The notes: generated by a model from the letters alone, not told the origin. Shown: positions 10,340 to 21,536, counted from the first letter of the stretch. The stretch is 64,000 bases of DNA from Effrenium voratum (GCA_963377175.1 CAUJNA010001524.1:509592-573591), one strand, 5' to 3'. Program-made: numbers and translations.

Positions 10340-11350
10340 AATAACATCACATCCTAACCAATGCATGCAAAGAAATCCAAACCGACACAAATGGCACACA
10401 ACAAGTCAGCAGGCATGTTGCATGTGCTTTTGCACAAAAAATCGAAACAGAAACGTATGCGAAAATGAACACAAGAGGCACAACACAACAATAAACAACA
10501 CAACATGCAGTTTGCAAAACGTTTTGCATGCGTAGTGCTTGCCAAAAATGCGGCAAAATGCGTGCAATATACATGCAAAAATGCAAGCAACCATACGAAC
10601 GCATTTTGCGTGCCTTGTGCGTGCACGAAGTATGCCCGAAAATGTAAAATAACCAATGCATGCAAAACAACATACCAGCAAAATGCACGCAAACATAAGA
10701 GCGCATTCCGAATGCCTTGTCATGCGCAAACACAATCAACAACCCCGAGCAGTTCGAATCACTACAGGCATGCATACAAATAAACAAAACAACGGACGGA
10801 TGAATTGGTATTTGCAGCGAATGAAAGAAAAACAACTCAAAAACTGTAGATGGGTTGAGTGGTCGTGTGTGGTCGTGATGCACATGTACGTGCAGTGGTC
10901 TCGTGTGAGGGAGGATGCCCAACAATCCGCAACCGCATGCAACATGAACATACATGTAACATTCACCAAAAAAGGCAACGTGTCCTAAGCAATGCATGCA
11001 AACAAATCCAAACAGAACTGCATGCCAAAATGAACACAACAGGCACAGAACAACACAGCACGCAGTTTGCATGCGGCTTGCATGCGTAGAGTAGTGTTTG
11101 CCCTGCGGGAAACATGCAATATACATGCAACATGCAAGCAAGTACATGCATAAATATGTCCAAACTGCACAACCAATGCATGCAACATACTCATGCATAC
11201 AGTATCCCAGAAAGAAAGGCAACAGGTCCTAGCCAATGCATGCCAAACAAACAAAGCTGATAGTGCCAAATGCACACAAAAGCCAGAGAACAATGCAGCA
11301 CGCGCGTCGCTTGCCTTTTGCGTGCGTATGCAAAATGCATGCAATATGCG
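10340..11350. repeat. Diverged tandem units rich in TGCATGC
   Basis: About three to four imperfect copies of a roughly 230-350 bp unit. Each starts near ACCAATGCATGCAAA or CTAAGCAATGCATGCAAAC, continues with CACACAAxAGxCAxAxAACA-type sequence and GCATGCGTAG, then ATGCAATATACATGC. The 291-codon minus frame across it is Cys/His/Met-rich because of the repeat and is not taken as a gene. The array abuts the left direct repeat of the copia-like element. Confidence 0.65.
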
Positions 11351-11354
11351 TGGG

Positions 11355-11458
11355 AGCGCGCCGCAAGGGTTTTATCTCCAATGCATAGAATGCGCAAATA
11401 GTGACAAATGAAAGGCCCTTTGGCGAAAATGGCGGAATAAGATTGTGTGGGGTTCAAT
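11355..11458 (-). repeat. Short direct repeat, candidate 3' LTR of the copia-like element
   Basis: Shares AGCGCGCCGCAAGGGTTTT, ATCTCCAATGCA.AGAATGC and TAAGATTGTGTGGGGTTCAA with 15061-15134 in the same orientation. This copy has about 30 extra bases in the middle. Together the two copies bracket the gag-like pseudogene. Confidence 0.55.
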
Positions 11459-11767
11459 AACTGTCAAAGCAAACACAAAAACAGACACACATTTCTTGTG
11501 AACACCCACATCGAATTCCTGTATCATATTCAGGACAAGCTTGGCTTAGCCTTGTGTGCCGTAGGCTTCAAAGTTAGATTCACTTGAGCGTAGTTGCTTT
11601 TGTTGCGCGATTGGATTGTTCTTCGTTTGGCAACTGGAAAAGTATGTTCGGAATGCAATGCATGTTGAAATGCCAATCCGCACCCTTGAGTGGAAAGCAA
11701 AAGAGACACCGCGTCTTTCTAAAAATGTTGCGTCTTTTCCATGATGCCTACGGAAAACGGATTGTTT

Positions 11768-14010
11768 TTATTCTCCGGTCGGGCATATGGTGATGCCGTT
11801 TTCGGGTGTGTCGAAGTTGGATTTCGCGCTAGCTTGAGGAGGCGTATTTAACACTTGTAGTATCGCCGCTTCTTCTCCTGGTAGCTGCTGGCCGAAGCGG
11901 CTCCAGAATCGTCTACCCAGGATTGCTGATCTTGGTACTTCCACCGTAGTAGTCGTTGACCTTGTTGCAGTGCTTCTTCTGATCCCATTGGTGCCACCTG
12001 TTCTTCTTGATGTGATAGTCCTTTGTCTTCTGAATGCTTGTCTGCTTAGCTTCGTTACAGGTGTGTATACCATCAGCGGCTGGTGCGAATCAAAGTCGCA
12101 AGTTGCATCCGTGATCATCTCATTCGTGAGGTGCTTGAACCTCTCCACTCAGGATGCGCAGGCTGTCGACCTCGAATTTGGTCTGGTCTTCCGCACGCAT
12201 CGCGTTGTGCTCTCGCTGTCAAAATTTTTGTTGGTCGTCGATCTTTCCCCAGCCGAATACGAAGGTGTGCATACATTCGGGAAAGGTCCGATCATAGTCT
12301 GATCTTGTCTTGATGCATTTAGGGTGATGGATTGCGTAGTGCCCGGTGTATCCATTGTCTGCAGTCGAGGCGATCAGTGAGTGCGTCACTTGATTGCATG
12401 GTAAAGAAGTCTATTTTCTGGGCGACACACCTGCTGGTACTGGCTGTAGCTGTTCACGGGATTGTTTCCGTCAAGATCGCATCGCGCTGGAACTCTGTGA
12501 CCAGTGGCAGGATAGATGTGGAATCGTCGCAAACGGAAGACCTGCTCAAGTCACATAAGTCGCATCATAGTCTTGCCTGGGAAAACGCTTGGCTTTGGCA
12601 ATGTCACCTGGGAGTCATGACATGGATGGTGATGATTTCCTGGTTCTTCCCGTATGCCTTGATGGATGTGCGTGGTGGCAGCATCTGTTGATGGTTTTCC
12701 CGGCGGTACTCCTTCATGAACGTGTACTTCGCAGTGGAGGCCAATCAATCTGGTGTCGGAAGTTTGTATTCAGGATCGTCCTCGTCACCGGTTGTGCCGA
12801 AATAGAATCTGAACACTCTCAATGTTGTTCTCCAGCCCTTGGATCTGTCGGAAATGTATCCTGCCAGGAGTTCTACTCTGGCGTCCACAAACAACACAGG
12901 CGATGGGTCGCGCTGTCCATGTCTTCAGAACAATGCCCTTGTGTCCGTTGTGAATGAACAAATGAGTTCCTCCGTCTTGTCGGTATCCTCGAATAATGCA
13001 TCTGCTTCGTTGATACACAGGATGTGTGCACTGTGCAGAGTAGCTCCTTGTTCAGAGGTCGATCACAGAGTTTCGGATTCATGGTCAGGGGTCCACACTG
13101 TGAGCAGGTTGAGCATTGTAAATGACGATCGTGATGGTCGAGGATCTTGATTAGCCTGATCAGATATCCGGACCCTGGCACTCCTCGATGGAGGGATGAT
13201 CGCTAGTCTCCTGACAATAGAATTCCTCCTTCATCATAGTTGACGGATGGATCAACATGCGCCCAGGAATCAATCTCGCACGCGCTAAGATCTGAGCGCA
13301 AGCATTTTGGATTCCTCTTGTACGTCTCCATTAGTTCGAGGAAGCTCTTCTTGGTGTCTTGGAATTCCCTCTTTGCATCTCGCTCACTCATCTCTCCGTA
13401 GAGAGTGACTCCTTTGAATTTGGCGATGAAGTCTTGGATGTTACGCTCATCATGGAAGTCCAGCGAATCTTGGTTTTGACAGACTTGTCTTGATTGGATG
13501 CAATGGATTCGTTTCCATTATCAGAGTTCTCCATCGAGCTATGATTGGTGGTGACTGACAAATTTTGTGCAGAAACTGTATCGGATTGGATCACCTTCTC
13601 ATTCGTTCTCATGCTGCTGAAATGCATCATGGTCGCATGTTCTGTGCTGGATTCGCTCCAATTTCCTACCGGCATCGGTAGGCTCTGAATGTTCAGGAAC
13701 CTGCTGCCTGGTAGGATGCTCCTCCGGTTTCTCTGCAATGGCTGCAAATGTAGTATCGTGTCCGCCTTCTCCTTTGCAACTTTTACAGGATGGATCACCT
13801 TTGTTTCCATCAAAAGAGTACTGGAGTTTTGCTTTTTCTTCTTTCTGTTCTTGCCTGTGCCTGGTCGTAGGGATCACTGTTTCTGTTGGTCATATTGGCC
13901 TTCCCGCCTCTTGATTTTCCTTTGCTTTTTCTTCTTCCAATCCCAAATTCCGCCCAAACACTTTTCTTGCAATAAACGCATCACTCTCATCGAGAACCCA
14001 GAGTGTCTGT
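11768..14010 (-). pseudogene. Degenerate interior of the copia-like element
   Basis: Broken minus-strand frames without a recognised domain: CKSCKGEGGHDTTF near 13,770 (could be a relic zinc knuckle), KREFQDTKKSFLELMETYKR near 13,360, and CINEADALFEDTDKTEELIC near 13,000, all interrupted by stops. A 127-codon frame at 11768-12148 has no known motif. Position between gag and the left repeat suggests remnants of gag-pol. Confidence 0.35.
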
Positions 14011-14847
14011 TCATCTTCCGTTGCCATGAATCCTTACCTTCAAATCCTTCTTCATCCTCAACTCAAAGGCTTCTTCTCCTTCGTATTCCTGTTGGTCTAG
14101 GATGTTGCTGCGGTTGCCTCCTGGAGATCGGGTGGATGGATCTTGGATAGATGTTCTGGTCGTGGTGAGAATGTCTTCAGCATCTCGTACGAGTACTTCT
14201 CCAGTGAGATGTTCCTCAAAGACTTTGCGCTGATCAGTCTTTCTCTGCTGATGTGACACTTCACTCTGGATGAGAAAGAACTTTTCAATGAGGTTGTCAT
14301 TGAGTGGGAATGCGCCCCTGTGTCTTGCCTGCGTGCCGTTTATGTACTGTCTCAGTACTTCTGGATTGTCTGCGGCAAGTAGATCTGAAGGCGGTACGCT
14401 GGCACCGCCAGCTAGCTGACGCTGGATAATTCTTCCTTGGTTTGCATCTTGAACTGGTGCAAGAAACTCTGATGACTGTGCCGTGTAAACAGGCATCAGG
14501 TCATTCCAGGATGCCTTTCAATCTTGGATGTGAATATGAGGAACTCCGAGTTCTGCCGTCGATGTTTGAAGACGATGAAGAGCCTGTACAGACACACGTT
14601 GGTCGCTCTTTTCTTTTCAGGAAGTCCTTCGGCGGGATCTTGAAGCAATTCGTTGTCAAGGACTTGCTTGTACATGTACACATCTCCCATAAGTCTGCTC
14701 CTGAGGAGAGGTCCTGTCTTGGATGCTTCAATCGTGAATATCGTCCAATTATCCGTAAGTTCTTTACCTGGGCCAGCTGACTTTTCCGTCGTGCGATGGC
14801 GGCTGTTTGGCGGTCATGGATAAATTGAGGGTCTCTTCAGTTCCCAT
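14011..14847 (-). pseudogene. gag: Ty1/copia-type gag, frameshifted
   Basis: From ATG 14847 the reading gives AKQPPSHDGKVSW, then in another frame LTDNWTIFTIEASKTGPLLR, SRLMGDVYMYKQVLDNELLQ and NVCLYRLFIVFKHRRQNSEF, then in a third frame RHRGAFPLNDNLIEKFFLIQ and SEVSHQQRKTDQR. This order matches gag proteins of dinoflagellate copia elements as I know them: PP.HDG..SW, a 'RLVGDA.MYK' helix, 'SVFLWRFYQF.RARRGN', and later 'FP..DNL'. At least two frameshifts (near 14,770 and 14,500) break it. The protein would form the particle that packages element RNA. The next frame ends in a stop at 14011. Confidence 0.7.
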
Positions 14848-15060
14848 TGCATGACATCTTAATTTGGATCTGCTGAAAAGCTGCTCCGCTACCACAGTTG
14901 AGTGCCAAGCCGGGGGCACTTGATCCCTAAGAACGTGTCCACTATCAGTGCTTGTGTGTCCCTGGATCTCTTTCAGGAGGATCCCATTGATATACGCCTG
15001 ATAGATGTATTGACCAATGGATTTCTCTGGCACAAGATATGTAAATATTGCAGGCCCAAG

Positions 15061-15134
15061 AGCGCGCCGCAAGGGTTTTTATCTCCAATGCACAGAATGC
15101 ATTAATGGCAGAGTAAGATTGTGTGGGGTTCAAT
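15061..15134 (-). repeat. Short direct repeat, candidate 5' LTR of the copia-like element
   Basis: Second copy of the repeat at 11355-11458. It lies about 210 bp upstream of the gag start (minus strand), the expected place for a 5' LTR. TG...CA ends are not clear, so the true LTR limits are unknown. Confidence 0.5.
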
Positions 15135-16836
15135 GCCTTTCAAGACAAACACCCCCCCTGGAGTTTCAAGCACAACTCCAGCGACAAAGTCACTTTCCGT
15201 CAACATGGTCGCTTTTTGGGGTTCTGTGAGCTAACGTGTCAAAAGGCCGCAGAGATTCATCTCTCGCAAACATGCCTGGACGTCTAGACAAGAAGCTAAT
15301 CAGCATCAACACCCAGCTGATGCCATGGAGAAAAAAGTCCAAGTAGCTTGGGCTGTCCTGGAAGGCTGGGTGCGCCCAGTCCAGCGGAAGCTCGAAAATT
15401 CAGATGGGGCTGAAAGGGAAACCAAGAGGAAACCTACCTGCTTGACCCTTGAAACACCCCAAACTCCTCTCCCAAGACATCAACCCGGAGCCGAGATGAA
15501 CCGTTGGAGCTAAACATCTCCTCTGCCCACGGGTTCTCCACCGTCCAGTACAGCACCTCGCACGCTGGCCCATTGGAGCCGATTGTCATGGGACATCCAG
15601 GCAGTTGGGATGTGAGCCCTTTCAATACTTCCACACTGGCGCAGGATGTGTTTTTTGGGACTCAACCCCTGGTTTTTTTCACTACCCGCTGAATCTTATT
15701 CGGAACCGCGACGCCTTCCCATGCTGTCCAGGCACGCGCGGCTTGTTTAGCAGTTTAGCACACACACATGACTACTCAAAGCTCGCTTGACCTTACTTCG
15801 AGGCCCGCGCCATCACCAAGAATGAGAATGGCTGCCTCAGGCAACTCGGGAGAACTATGCAAAACATCGCAACACGTAAGACACGTCATGTCCGGTCTGT
15901 GGTGCAATTGAGTTTAGAGACAGGGGCCAGAGATTGGGAGGAAACAATGAGATTTGTCGGTTGAATCCAAACAAAATTGCCTTTGCCAAGCACTCAACGT
16001 TGTCAAGGAGCTCCCATTTTGAGACAGTCAATCTTCTTCCCATGACTTCCGATGTGGCTCCTTCTCTTTTCGTCTTAATGTGTTCCCAACGTCGTCCCAA
16101 CTCAAAATGCTGCACCCTATGTTTAGGCCTCGGGGAAAAGCGGGGTCCAAAGTAGATACTGGCGAGCCTGCGTCATTCTTTGGGGAAGCCCTTGGGTAAA
16201 GCCTGAATGCATAAGCCCGTATAGCCCGCATATCAACCCACGAATGAAAAAAAGTGTATCCCTAATTGACATGGGCTCCTCTTTGCAAGGCCCTGGCGCA
16301 AAACACATCTTGAACCTCTCTAGTTTCGTGGGGCTCCCCAATTTGAGACTCTTGGATCAACCTTGGCTTGTGCTTTGCCAGCCTTCACACCAAGGCCAAA
16401 TCATTGCCGTTGAAACAATGAACAGCCCCAAAAAGGAACCTGTATCACGGATGCTATTCACCAAACCTTTCGTCGAACTTTCTGCTTGCCCCCAGACATG
16501 AGTTCACCATATTGAAGCCCCCAAAGATCGATTGAGGACCCTTTGGTGGCATCATTGACATGGGAATTCATGCCCACGAGCCTTTTGCTTTTGAGGGTGT
16601 TGGCTTTCAACGGTCGACAACAACTGCAAGACAGTTTCCTCCAGGGAGCCGCTTTCAGGTTGCAGGTGGTGTTCATAGGTGTCCTTTTAAGGCAAATAGA
16701 TGGGCTTCCCTGGTAGATGATTAAACCACCAACCAAAAAAACACCTATGGGGCTATAGCCGAGTGACGCGATGGTCGAGATGGCCAATGCTGCTGCCACC
16801 ACCTGGGGTAGAGACCGCTCCTGGCAGATGGTTTGC
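15135..16836. other. No firm gene; one ambiguous open stretch near 15.45-15.63 kb
   Basis: Between 15,434 and 15,634 both strands are open with exon-like composition (minus: GPACEVLYWTVENPWAEEMF; plus: SSAHGFSTVQYSTSHAGPLE). Without splice partners I cannot choose. The rest shows nothing recognisable. Confidence 0.3.
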
Positions 16837-16945
16837 TAGGTCCAGTAGAGAGGTTAGAACAAGTTGGTGCCGTTTCTTTTTCTGTAGTCTATTGTTGTAG
16901 GGGATTCCTCCCCCAAAAAAGGGCGAAAGGGCGAAAGGGCGTGAG
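16837..16945. mobile_element. MITE-A copy, 3' end missing
   Basis: Begins TAGGTCCAGTAGAGAGGTTA and continues with the family body (TGTAGTCTATT, then CCTCCCCCAAAAAAGGGCGA), but the terminal inverted repeat on the right is absent and a GGGCGAAA repeat takes its place. Confidence 0.6.
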
Positions 16946-16964
16946 CCGAAACGCTCATTTTCTT

Positions 16965-17256
16965 GACTGGGGGGGTTGGGGTGGGGGGTGGGGTGGGGTG
17001 GTAGCGTTCACAAGAAGTGCTTCGTGCATTCCCCATTGGCACGGCGGTGGGGTGGGGTGGTAGACAAGAAGTGCTTCGTGCATTCCCCATTGGCACGGCC
17101 GCGCACAGCTCACGGGGTGGGGTGGGGGGTGGGGTTTTGTGGTAGCGTTCACAAGAAGTGCTTCGCGTGTTCCCCACTGGCGCGGCCGCACACAGCTGAC
17201 GGGGTGGGGTGGGGGGGGGTGCGGGGGTGGGGTGGGGTGGGGTTTCTTCGTTCCTT
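16965..17256 (+). repeat. G-rich imperfect tandem repeat with G-quadruplex potential
   Basis: Three copies of a unit containing GGTAG(CGTT)CACAAGAAGTGCTTCG, CATTCCCCATTGGCACGG and GCCGC(G/A)CACAGCT(C/G)ACG, separated by runs of GGGGTGGGGTGG. The plus strand has many G4 runs. It lies directly upstream of the ORF at 17373. Confidence 0.8.
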
Positions 17257-17372
17257 TCAGCTGTGCAGTTTGTTGGGGGCAATCATTTCAATGCTTCAGA
17301 CTCAAGGCTGTCAGTTATCTTTCTGGGATCTTCTGCATGGACTTGAGACGTTGTGCATGACTTTCTGGGATC

Positions 17373-18002
17373 TTGACATTTGCACACATGCCGCAGATGG
17401 CGGGCTCCTCCCAAGAAACGCAGTGCCTAGCTCTTGTGCTCCTCTTGCGACTGGCATGCGTAAGCTTGCCGCCACTCCTAGCATGCTGGCAGCGAGAACC
17501 TGTGGAAACCGTGGATGCTCTGCATGAGCTTTTCAGTGCTTCTGCTCGAAATGATGCTGTCTCATCCATGGTGCCAAGTCGTGGCGGCAAGTCGTGGCGG
17601 CAGGCTGCTGTGGCCGCTGGCTTGCAGTATGCCAGTGTGAACCACAGCTTGCTGGAGTTCTGCCGCGCGGTGCCTCTGCCTGCGAAACCTGATGAATATG
17701 TGACTGCGGGGACGCAATGTATCGACCGCAGCTGGCAGGACATAAAAAAGCATATTCCTTCTGAGATAGCGGCGAAAGACCCTAAGAGTAAGCTCATCAA
17801 TGGACTTGGATCTACTCTTGGCAGTGGCGACGAAACTGTGGAGGGGACTTATGGGCTGCAATGCCAGCCTTGTTTCACAGCTGAGGACATCACTGATGGA
17901 GGAATCGTGAAAACAAGCTGTTTTTGTTCGACTGTTAGAGAAACAGTTCTTTCGGCTTGTTCTGGCCCATCAACCCAGGAAGCGAGTACTGGTAAACATT
18001 AA
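17373..18002 (+). CDS. Possible transposase remnant (ISXO2-like C-terminal end)
   Basis: A 209-codon plus-strand frame. The middle reads KSWRQAAVAAGLQYASVNHS and LLEFCRAV, then GTQCIDRSWQDIKKHIPSEI. This resembles the end of ISXO2-type DDE transposases, where a 'VNHS..EFV' motif is followed by 'HT(N/Q)xIExxWxxLK'. The expected catalytic D, D pair upstream is not visible and the N-terminal 60 residues are hydrophobic and unlike the family, so it would be a fragment. The tail (about residues 140-209) shows no motif. It could also be a chance ORF. Confidence 0.35.
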   Translation: MTFAHMPQMAGSSQETQCLALVLLLRLACVSLPPLLACWQREPVETVDALHELFSASARNDAVSSMVPSRGGKSWRQAAVAAGLQYASVNHSLLEFCRAVPLPAKPDEYVTAGTQCIDRSWQDIKKHIPSEIAAKDPKSKLINGLGSTLGSGDETVEGTYGLQCQPCFTAEDITDGGIVKTSCFCSTVRETVLSACSGPSTQEASTGKH

Positions 18003-19103
18003 ATGTCTGGACCTTTTCTGGCCAATCCTGTGGGAAGTGAGATCTGTCTTACCCCAGGCCTGCGGGGAATCCGGAGCCCAGCAGCGGCTCGGTTGGTCGT
18101 TGGTTGCCCCGAGGCTCCGATCGGCGTTGGCTTTTGGAAGACCCGACCCTCGAATCATTCGACACGGGAATCGGTGTTTGGGGTTCTCAAAACCTGGCCG
18201 TTTGAGGGCCCCCTGCAAACATCGAATTGGAGCCTCTGGGTGGGGCGATTCTTGGAATCGATGGCCCGAAAGAAAGCTCCCAGACTTTAAATGACTTTAA
18301 CTTTTTGGTTGACATCAAGGGAAGTTTCCGTGAAGCCCCCAACAAGTCAAACTTTTTGCAGGGGGGCCGTTGCAACCAAGTTGGGGGTGCTGTTTCCCCA
18401 GACTCAGCTCCCCTCTTCGTGACCTAGTTTATGTGCGCGGTCACAAAGTGTTCGGGTCGAAATAGATGCTCCTTTCCAACCACGCAACAAAAGGACGCAC
18501 TCAAAAACACGCATCCTAAACGTCTTGGTGGCAACTGAGAAAGTTGACCGAACTTAATGTGAGTGCATCTCATCAAGGGGCGTCCAAAAAAAAGGCGTTT
18601 CTTTGTGGTTTCCCTTTCATCCTCAAGAAAGGACTGAGCCTCTGTCGCCGCGACCAAAGGAAGCTCATTTCGAACATGTCCCAAAGACGATGTTGAAAGC
18701 ACCGAATAACTTTTGGCCAATGAGTTCCTGGCGAAAGCAGATGGCGCACTTCCCTTGTGGATAGCTAAAGAGAACGACTGACCCAAAACGGGCGGCGGGG
18801 ATGTGCCGTCTTTCTCCCAACTGGGCCAGAACAAATTGACCACCCGAACCGGGCATGATGTCCCTTCAAAGACCCAGGCTCTGGCACGTTCACTGAACCC
18901 CTTTCGCAGGGGACTTTGTTTTGGGTTGCCAAGAGACAAGAGAATTGACAAGGAAACCCAGGCCTCGCCTGCATTCCAAACATTTTCTGCGGTACCGCAG
19001 GGTCAAGCGGAGTCGGTGTGGGGAAGGCTTTGAAGGGAAGCCAAAAGGGCAGCGATGTGCCGACCCCAATTCGAGCCATTCAACTTGCTGGTTCGATGGG
19101 CAC

Positions 19104-19250
19104 TAGGTCCTCCAGTAGAGAGGTTAGAATAAGTTGGTACCGTTTTTTTTTGGGGCTCTTTCTTTTTTCCTATTTCTTTTTTTCCTGTAGTCTACTTTAG
19201 TGGGGAACCCTCCCCCAAAAAAGGGGAGAGAAGGGCACTACTGGGACCTA
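19104..19250. mobile_element. MITE-A copy
   Basis: Complete copy with TA at both ends, left TIR GGTCCTCCAGTAG and right TIR CTACTGGGACC. An expanded T-rich centre makes it longer than other copies (about 147 bp). Confidence 0.75.
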
Positions 19251-19410
19251 GCATGGAAACCTGGGAGGGTTTTGGGGTTGAACCGGCCGAAAATCCCTCG
19301 TTCCCAAGCAAGCGTCCTCCTCCCTCACCGGCAAGGCAGCCATTCCCACTGCCTCAGGGGCGTATCCGGCAATCTGGCAAGGCGTTCTTGTAGTCTATCC
19401 GGCAAGCTTA

Positions 19411-19520
19411 TTCCTCCATTTGCTTAAGTCCCCTCGAAAAAATAATCATATTTCCAGCAGTGATAGATGTCCTTTAAAACCAACAGGGGAAAATAAAAAA
19501 TGTTCTTAAGCAAATGGAAG
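19411..19520. mobile_element. MITE-B copy
   Basis: Left end TTCCTCCATTTGCTTAAG and right end CTTAAGCAAATGGAAG form terminal inverted repeats of about 15 bp. The body has the family core CAGTGATAGAT...CCTTTAAAACCAACAGGG. Confidence 0.75.
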
Positions 19521-20954
19521 TATTATGTCTGGCTAAGCAACTCATCCTTTCCCCTAAGCAACTGGGCAGCAGCACGAAACCTCGAGAGGACCGCGCCGTT
19601 TTCAGGTTAGCAACATGGCCGAGGTCAACTTCCACTCGGCAAGCGAGACTATTCAGTCTGAAGACAGACTGGTCGCCTTTCACTCAGGAGTATTCCTCCA
19701 GGCGGTCAGTTCCGAATAATGGTCCAACTGCAGGCTGTTGGGTCGGCTCTATAAATTCATTCCGCTTCTCCCCCACCCTTGCACGCATGTGCGATGGCGA
19801 CTTCTGTCGAATTGGCGGTCTCTCCAATCCAACCTCTACCGACTCACTGTAAAGCACTGCAAAGCTCGGAGAAAGCTGTGCTTCTGAGCTAAACATCTGG
19901 GCAAAAAAGGGATCACTCCTAGGACAGCGGCTACCACAAGATCATGGGCGAGTGATTTCGTCGCAAATCATTACCTGTGTGACTTTGCAAGTAAGGAACC
20001 CTAGCGAACAAAAGGCCCAATTGGGGTTTCCGTCGAATAGTGCCACACATCACTTTTCTGTTGCCCAAATTGGAGCGCGGGAGTCAGGGGTGAGACTTCT
20101 GATGCCAATTGGGCTTCAAGCACCCAAATTTTTACGCGCGAGGGCGCTGCAAAACCTGTGCTCGATGGCCGCTTGCGCGTGTAGAAAAAGGCCAAGGGCG
20201 GTTTCGAGCAACTTCTGATGAGACGACACTCGGATCTGTCCTCTTGTGATACAGTTGCCCTGGCGGGAATAACATGAAAGCAAAGACTTCTAGGGGCCCT
20301 GCTGGACGCTGCGGGCTTTTGTTTGATTGCCCGGTGGACAAACATCTCCAGTTCACCTGGCAATCAAAGTGGGGGGATGACTCCCCCGCGTCGGGTTGCC
20401 CTGGTGAGATCCATGGATCCATCCCCGGGTATTGGAAGAACACCAAAACATCTGATTCAGAGCCACAAGTTCAGCCATTGCAGCCGTCAACTTGCCAGTG
20501 TGCTCTGATTCAGCGGATTATAGAGTGCAACCAGCTAAACTTCAAAAGGGCAGCGATCAGCTGTGCCTCCCTCGTCTCATCTTGAAAGAGAATCACTCGT
20601 GTCAAAGCCAAAAGATACCGCGCTCATCTGGCTCCTGTCAGACTGCGTGCAACGACTCGGGTTGTCCTGCCTGGCTTCTCGTGCTTGCAAACAAGCCCCA
20701 GGTCTCCTTTCACACAAACACGAGGGGTCCTTTTCGGACGAGTTGATTTGTTGCTTTGCCATTCCAAAGGTCCCCAAAGACACGGGGTCGCCAGGCTGGT
20801 TCTCAGGGAATGAGGAAATAACCTCCAACTGGGCCCCTCCCCAAAAGCCCCAAAAAGCGGTCCCTTTGGCTTTCCTTTCAACCAACCCCACAAAAGGGAG
20901 CCCCGAAAAAGCCAAAAAGACATGTCCATCGCCTGACTCACGGAATGCCTAGAC

Positions 20955-21290
20955 CTTCCACTGCCGGCTCCTTATACGTGGTGCGTGCCTTCAGCTCGGG
21001 GAGCTTGTTGTGCGCCGCCTCAAGCCCGAAAGGCGACCAAGATGTTCGAACTCTTCGGTGCGCCGTTTTTCGCGACTTATTTTTTGGGGACTCGATTCTT
21101 GAGAAAAGAAAAATGCCATTGGACCCGAAAGAGAAGTGCAGTCCTTGTAGGTACACAAGTGGCAGTGGTTGCAGCTGTCACCCTTCCAGCACCCGTCCGC
21201 CTTCCGCGTGTGAAAAATGCAGGGACAGCAACATCCGTGCTTATGCAGCTCTGCTTTGGCGATCCTTGACAAGGGCACGTCTTGCGCATC
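20955..21290 (-). CDS. CCCH-type zinc-finger protein, two exons (partial gene)
   Basis: Exon 1 (about 21144-21290) reads SRIAKAELHKHGCCCPC then IFHTRKADGCWKGDSCNHCH and LCTYK. The cysteines and histidine fit a CCCH finger, C-x9-C-x5-C-x3-H, and the trailing CHLC is typical of dinoflagellate members of this family. Exon 2 (20955-21018) reads AAHNKLPELKARTTYKEPAV and joins in phase 0 through a GA donor after TYK and a TTGAG acceptor, then meets a GT donor. Such proteins usually bind RNA. Upstream and downstream exons were not found, so start and stop are unknown. The finger is clear; the exon junction is inferred. Confidence 0.6.
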
Positions 21291-21407
21291 TGGCACTTGG
21301 GCGCAAGGCATCGCCGCGGAAATAATCTTGTTACTCATAGTGGTATTGAGCCTAAATGCTATCGGAAAATCAGATCGCAAACTGCCATGCCGACACATCC
21401 GACACAT

Positions 21408-21536
21408 GGCCATGGGTCAAAAACCCGTAATTTCAGTGAACATCCCAATCCCAACTGAAATAGGTTCTAAAATGGGTGGTGAATTCTGACCCCAAAAGTG
21501 GGATCTCGTTTGACGGTTTTGACAACCACAGCCACA
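21408..21536. repeat. Dispersed repeat R3, copy 1
   Basis: About 128 bp shared with 30234-30363: GGCCATGGGTCAAAA, CAGTGAACATCCCAATCCC, ACTGAAA, AATGGGTGG.GAATTC, TGGGATC.CGTTT.ACGGTTTTGACAAC. Function unknown; no clear inverted termini. Confidence 0.75.

Larger units (their letters stand above)
11355..15134 (-). mobile_element. Decayed Ty1/copia-like LTR retrotransposon
   Basis: A 3.8-kb minus-strand unit between two direct repeats. It encodes a dinoflagellate-type copia gag close to the right repeat, then frameshifted remnants. No integrase or reverse transcriptase motif was found, and the unit is shorter than a full copia element of about 5 kb, so it is either internally deleted or too decayed to read. 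It cannot be autonomous. Confidence 0.6.
18003..20954. other. Non-coding, repeat-bearing; one possible micro-exon
   Basis: Contains one MITE-A and one MITE-B copy. A 24-nt minus-strand candidate exon (19329-19352, AVGMAALP) lies between CCCTGAG and GTGAGG, 58 nt downstream of the MITE-B copy. A second weak candidate is the minus segment near 20,150-20,210 (LLETALGLFLHAQAAIEH). No other gene seen. Confidence 0.3.

Noticed and set aside
10347..11222. 291-codon minus-strand frame
   Set aside because: Cys/His/Met-rich translation of the TGCATGC tandem repeat, no domain, overlaps several equally long shifted frames.
11415..11440. Possible relic of the dinoflagellate spliced leader (minus: CCGCCATTTTCGCCAAAG)
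   Set aside because: Only a loose match to CCGTAGCCATTTTGGCTCAAG with a 3-base gap, and the second copy of the direct repeat (15061-15134) does not keep it.
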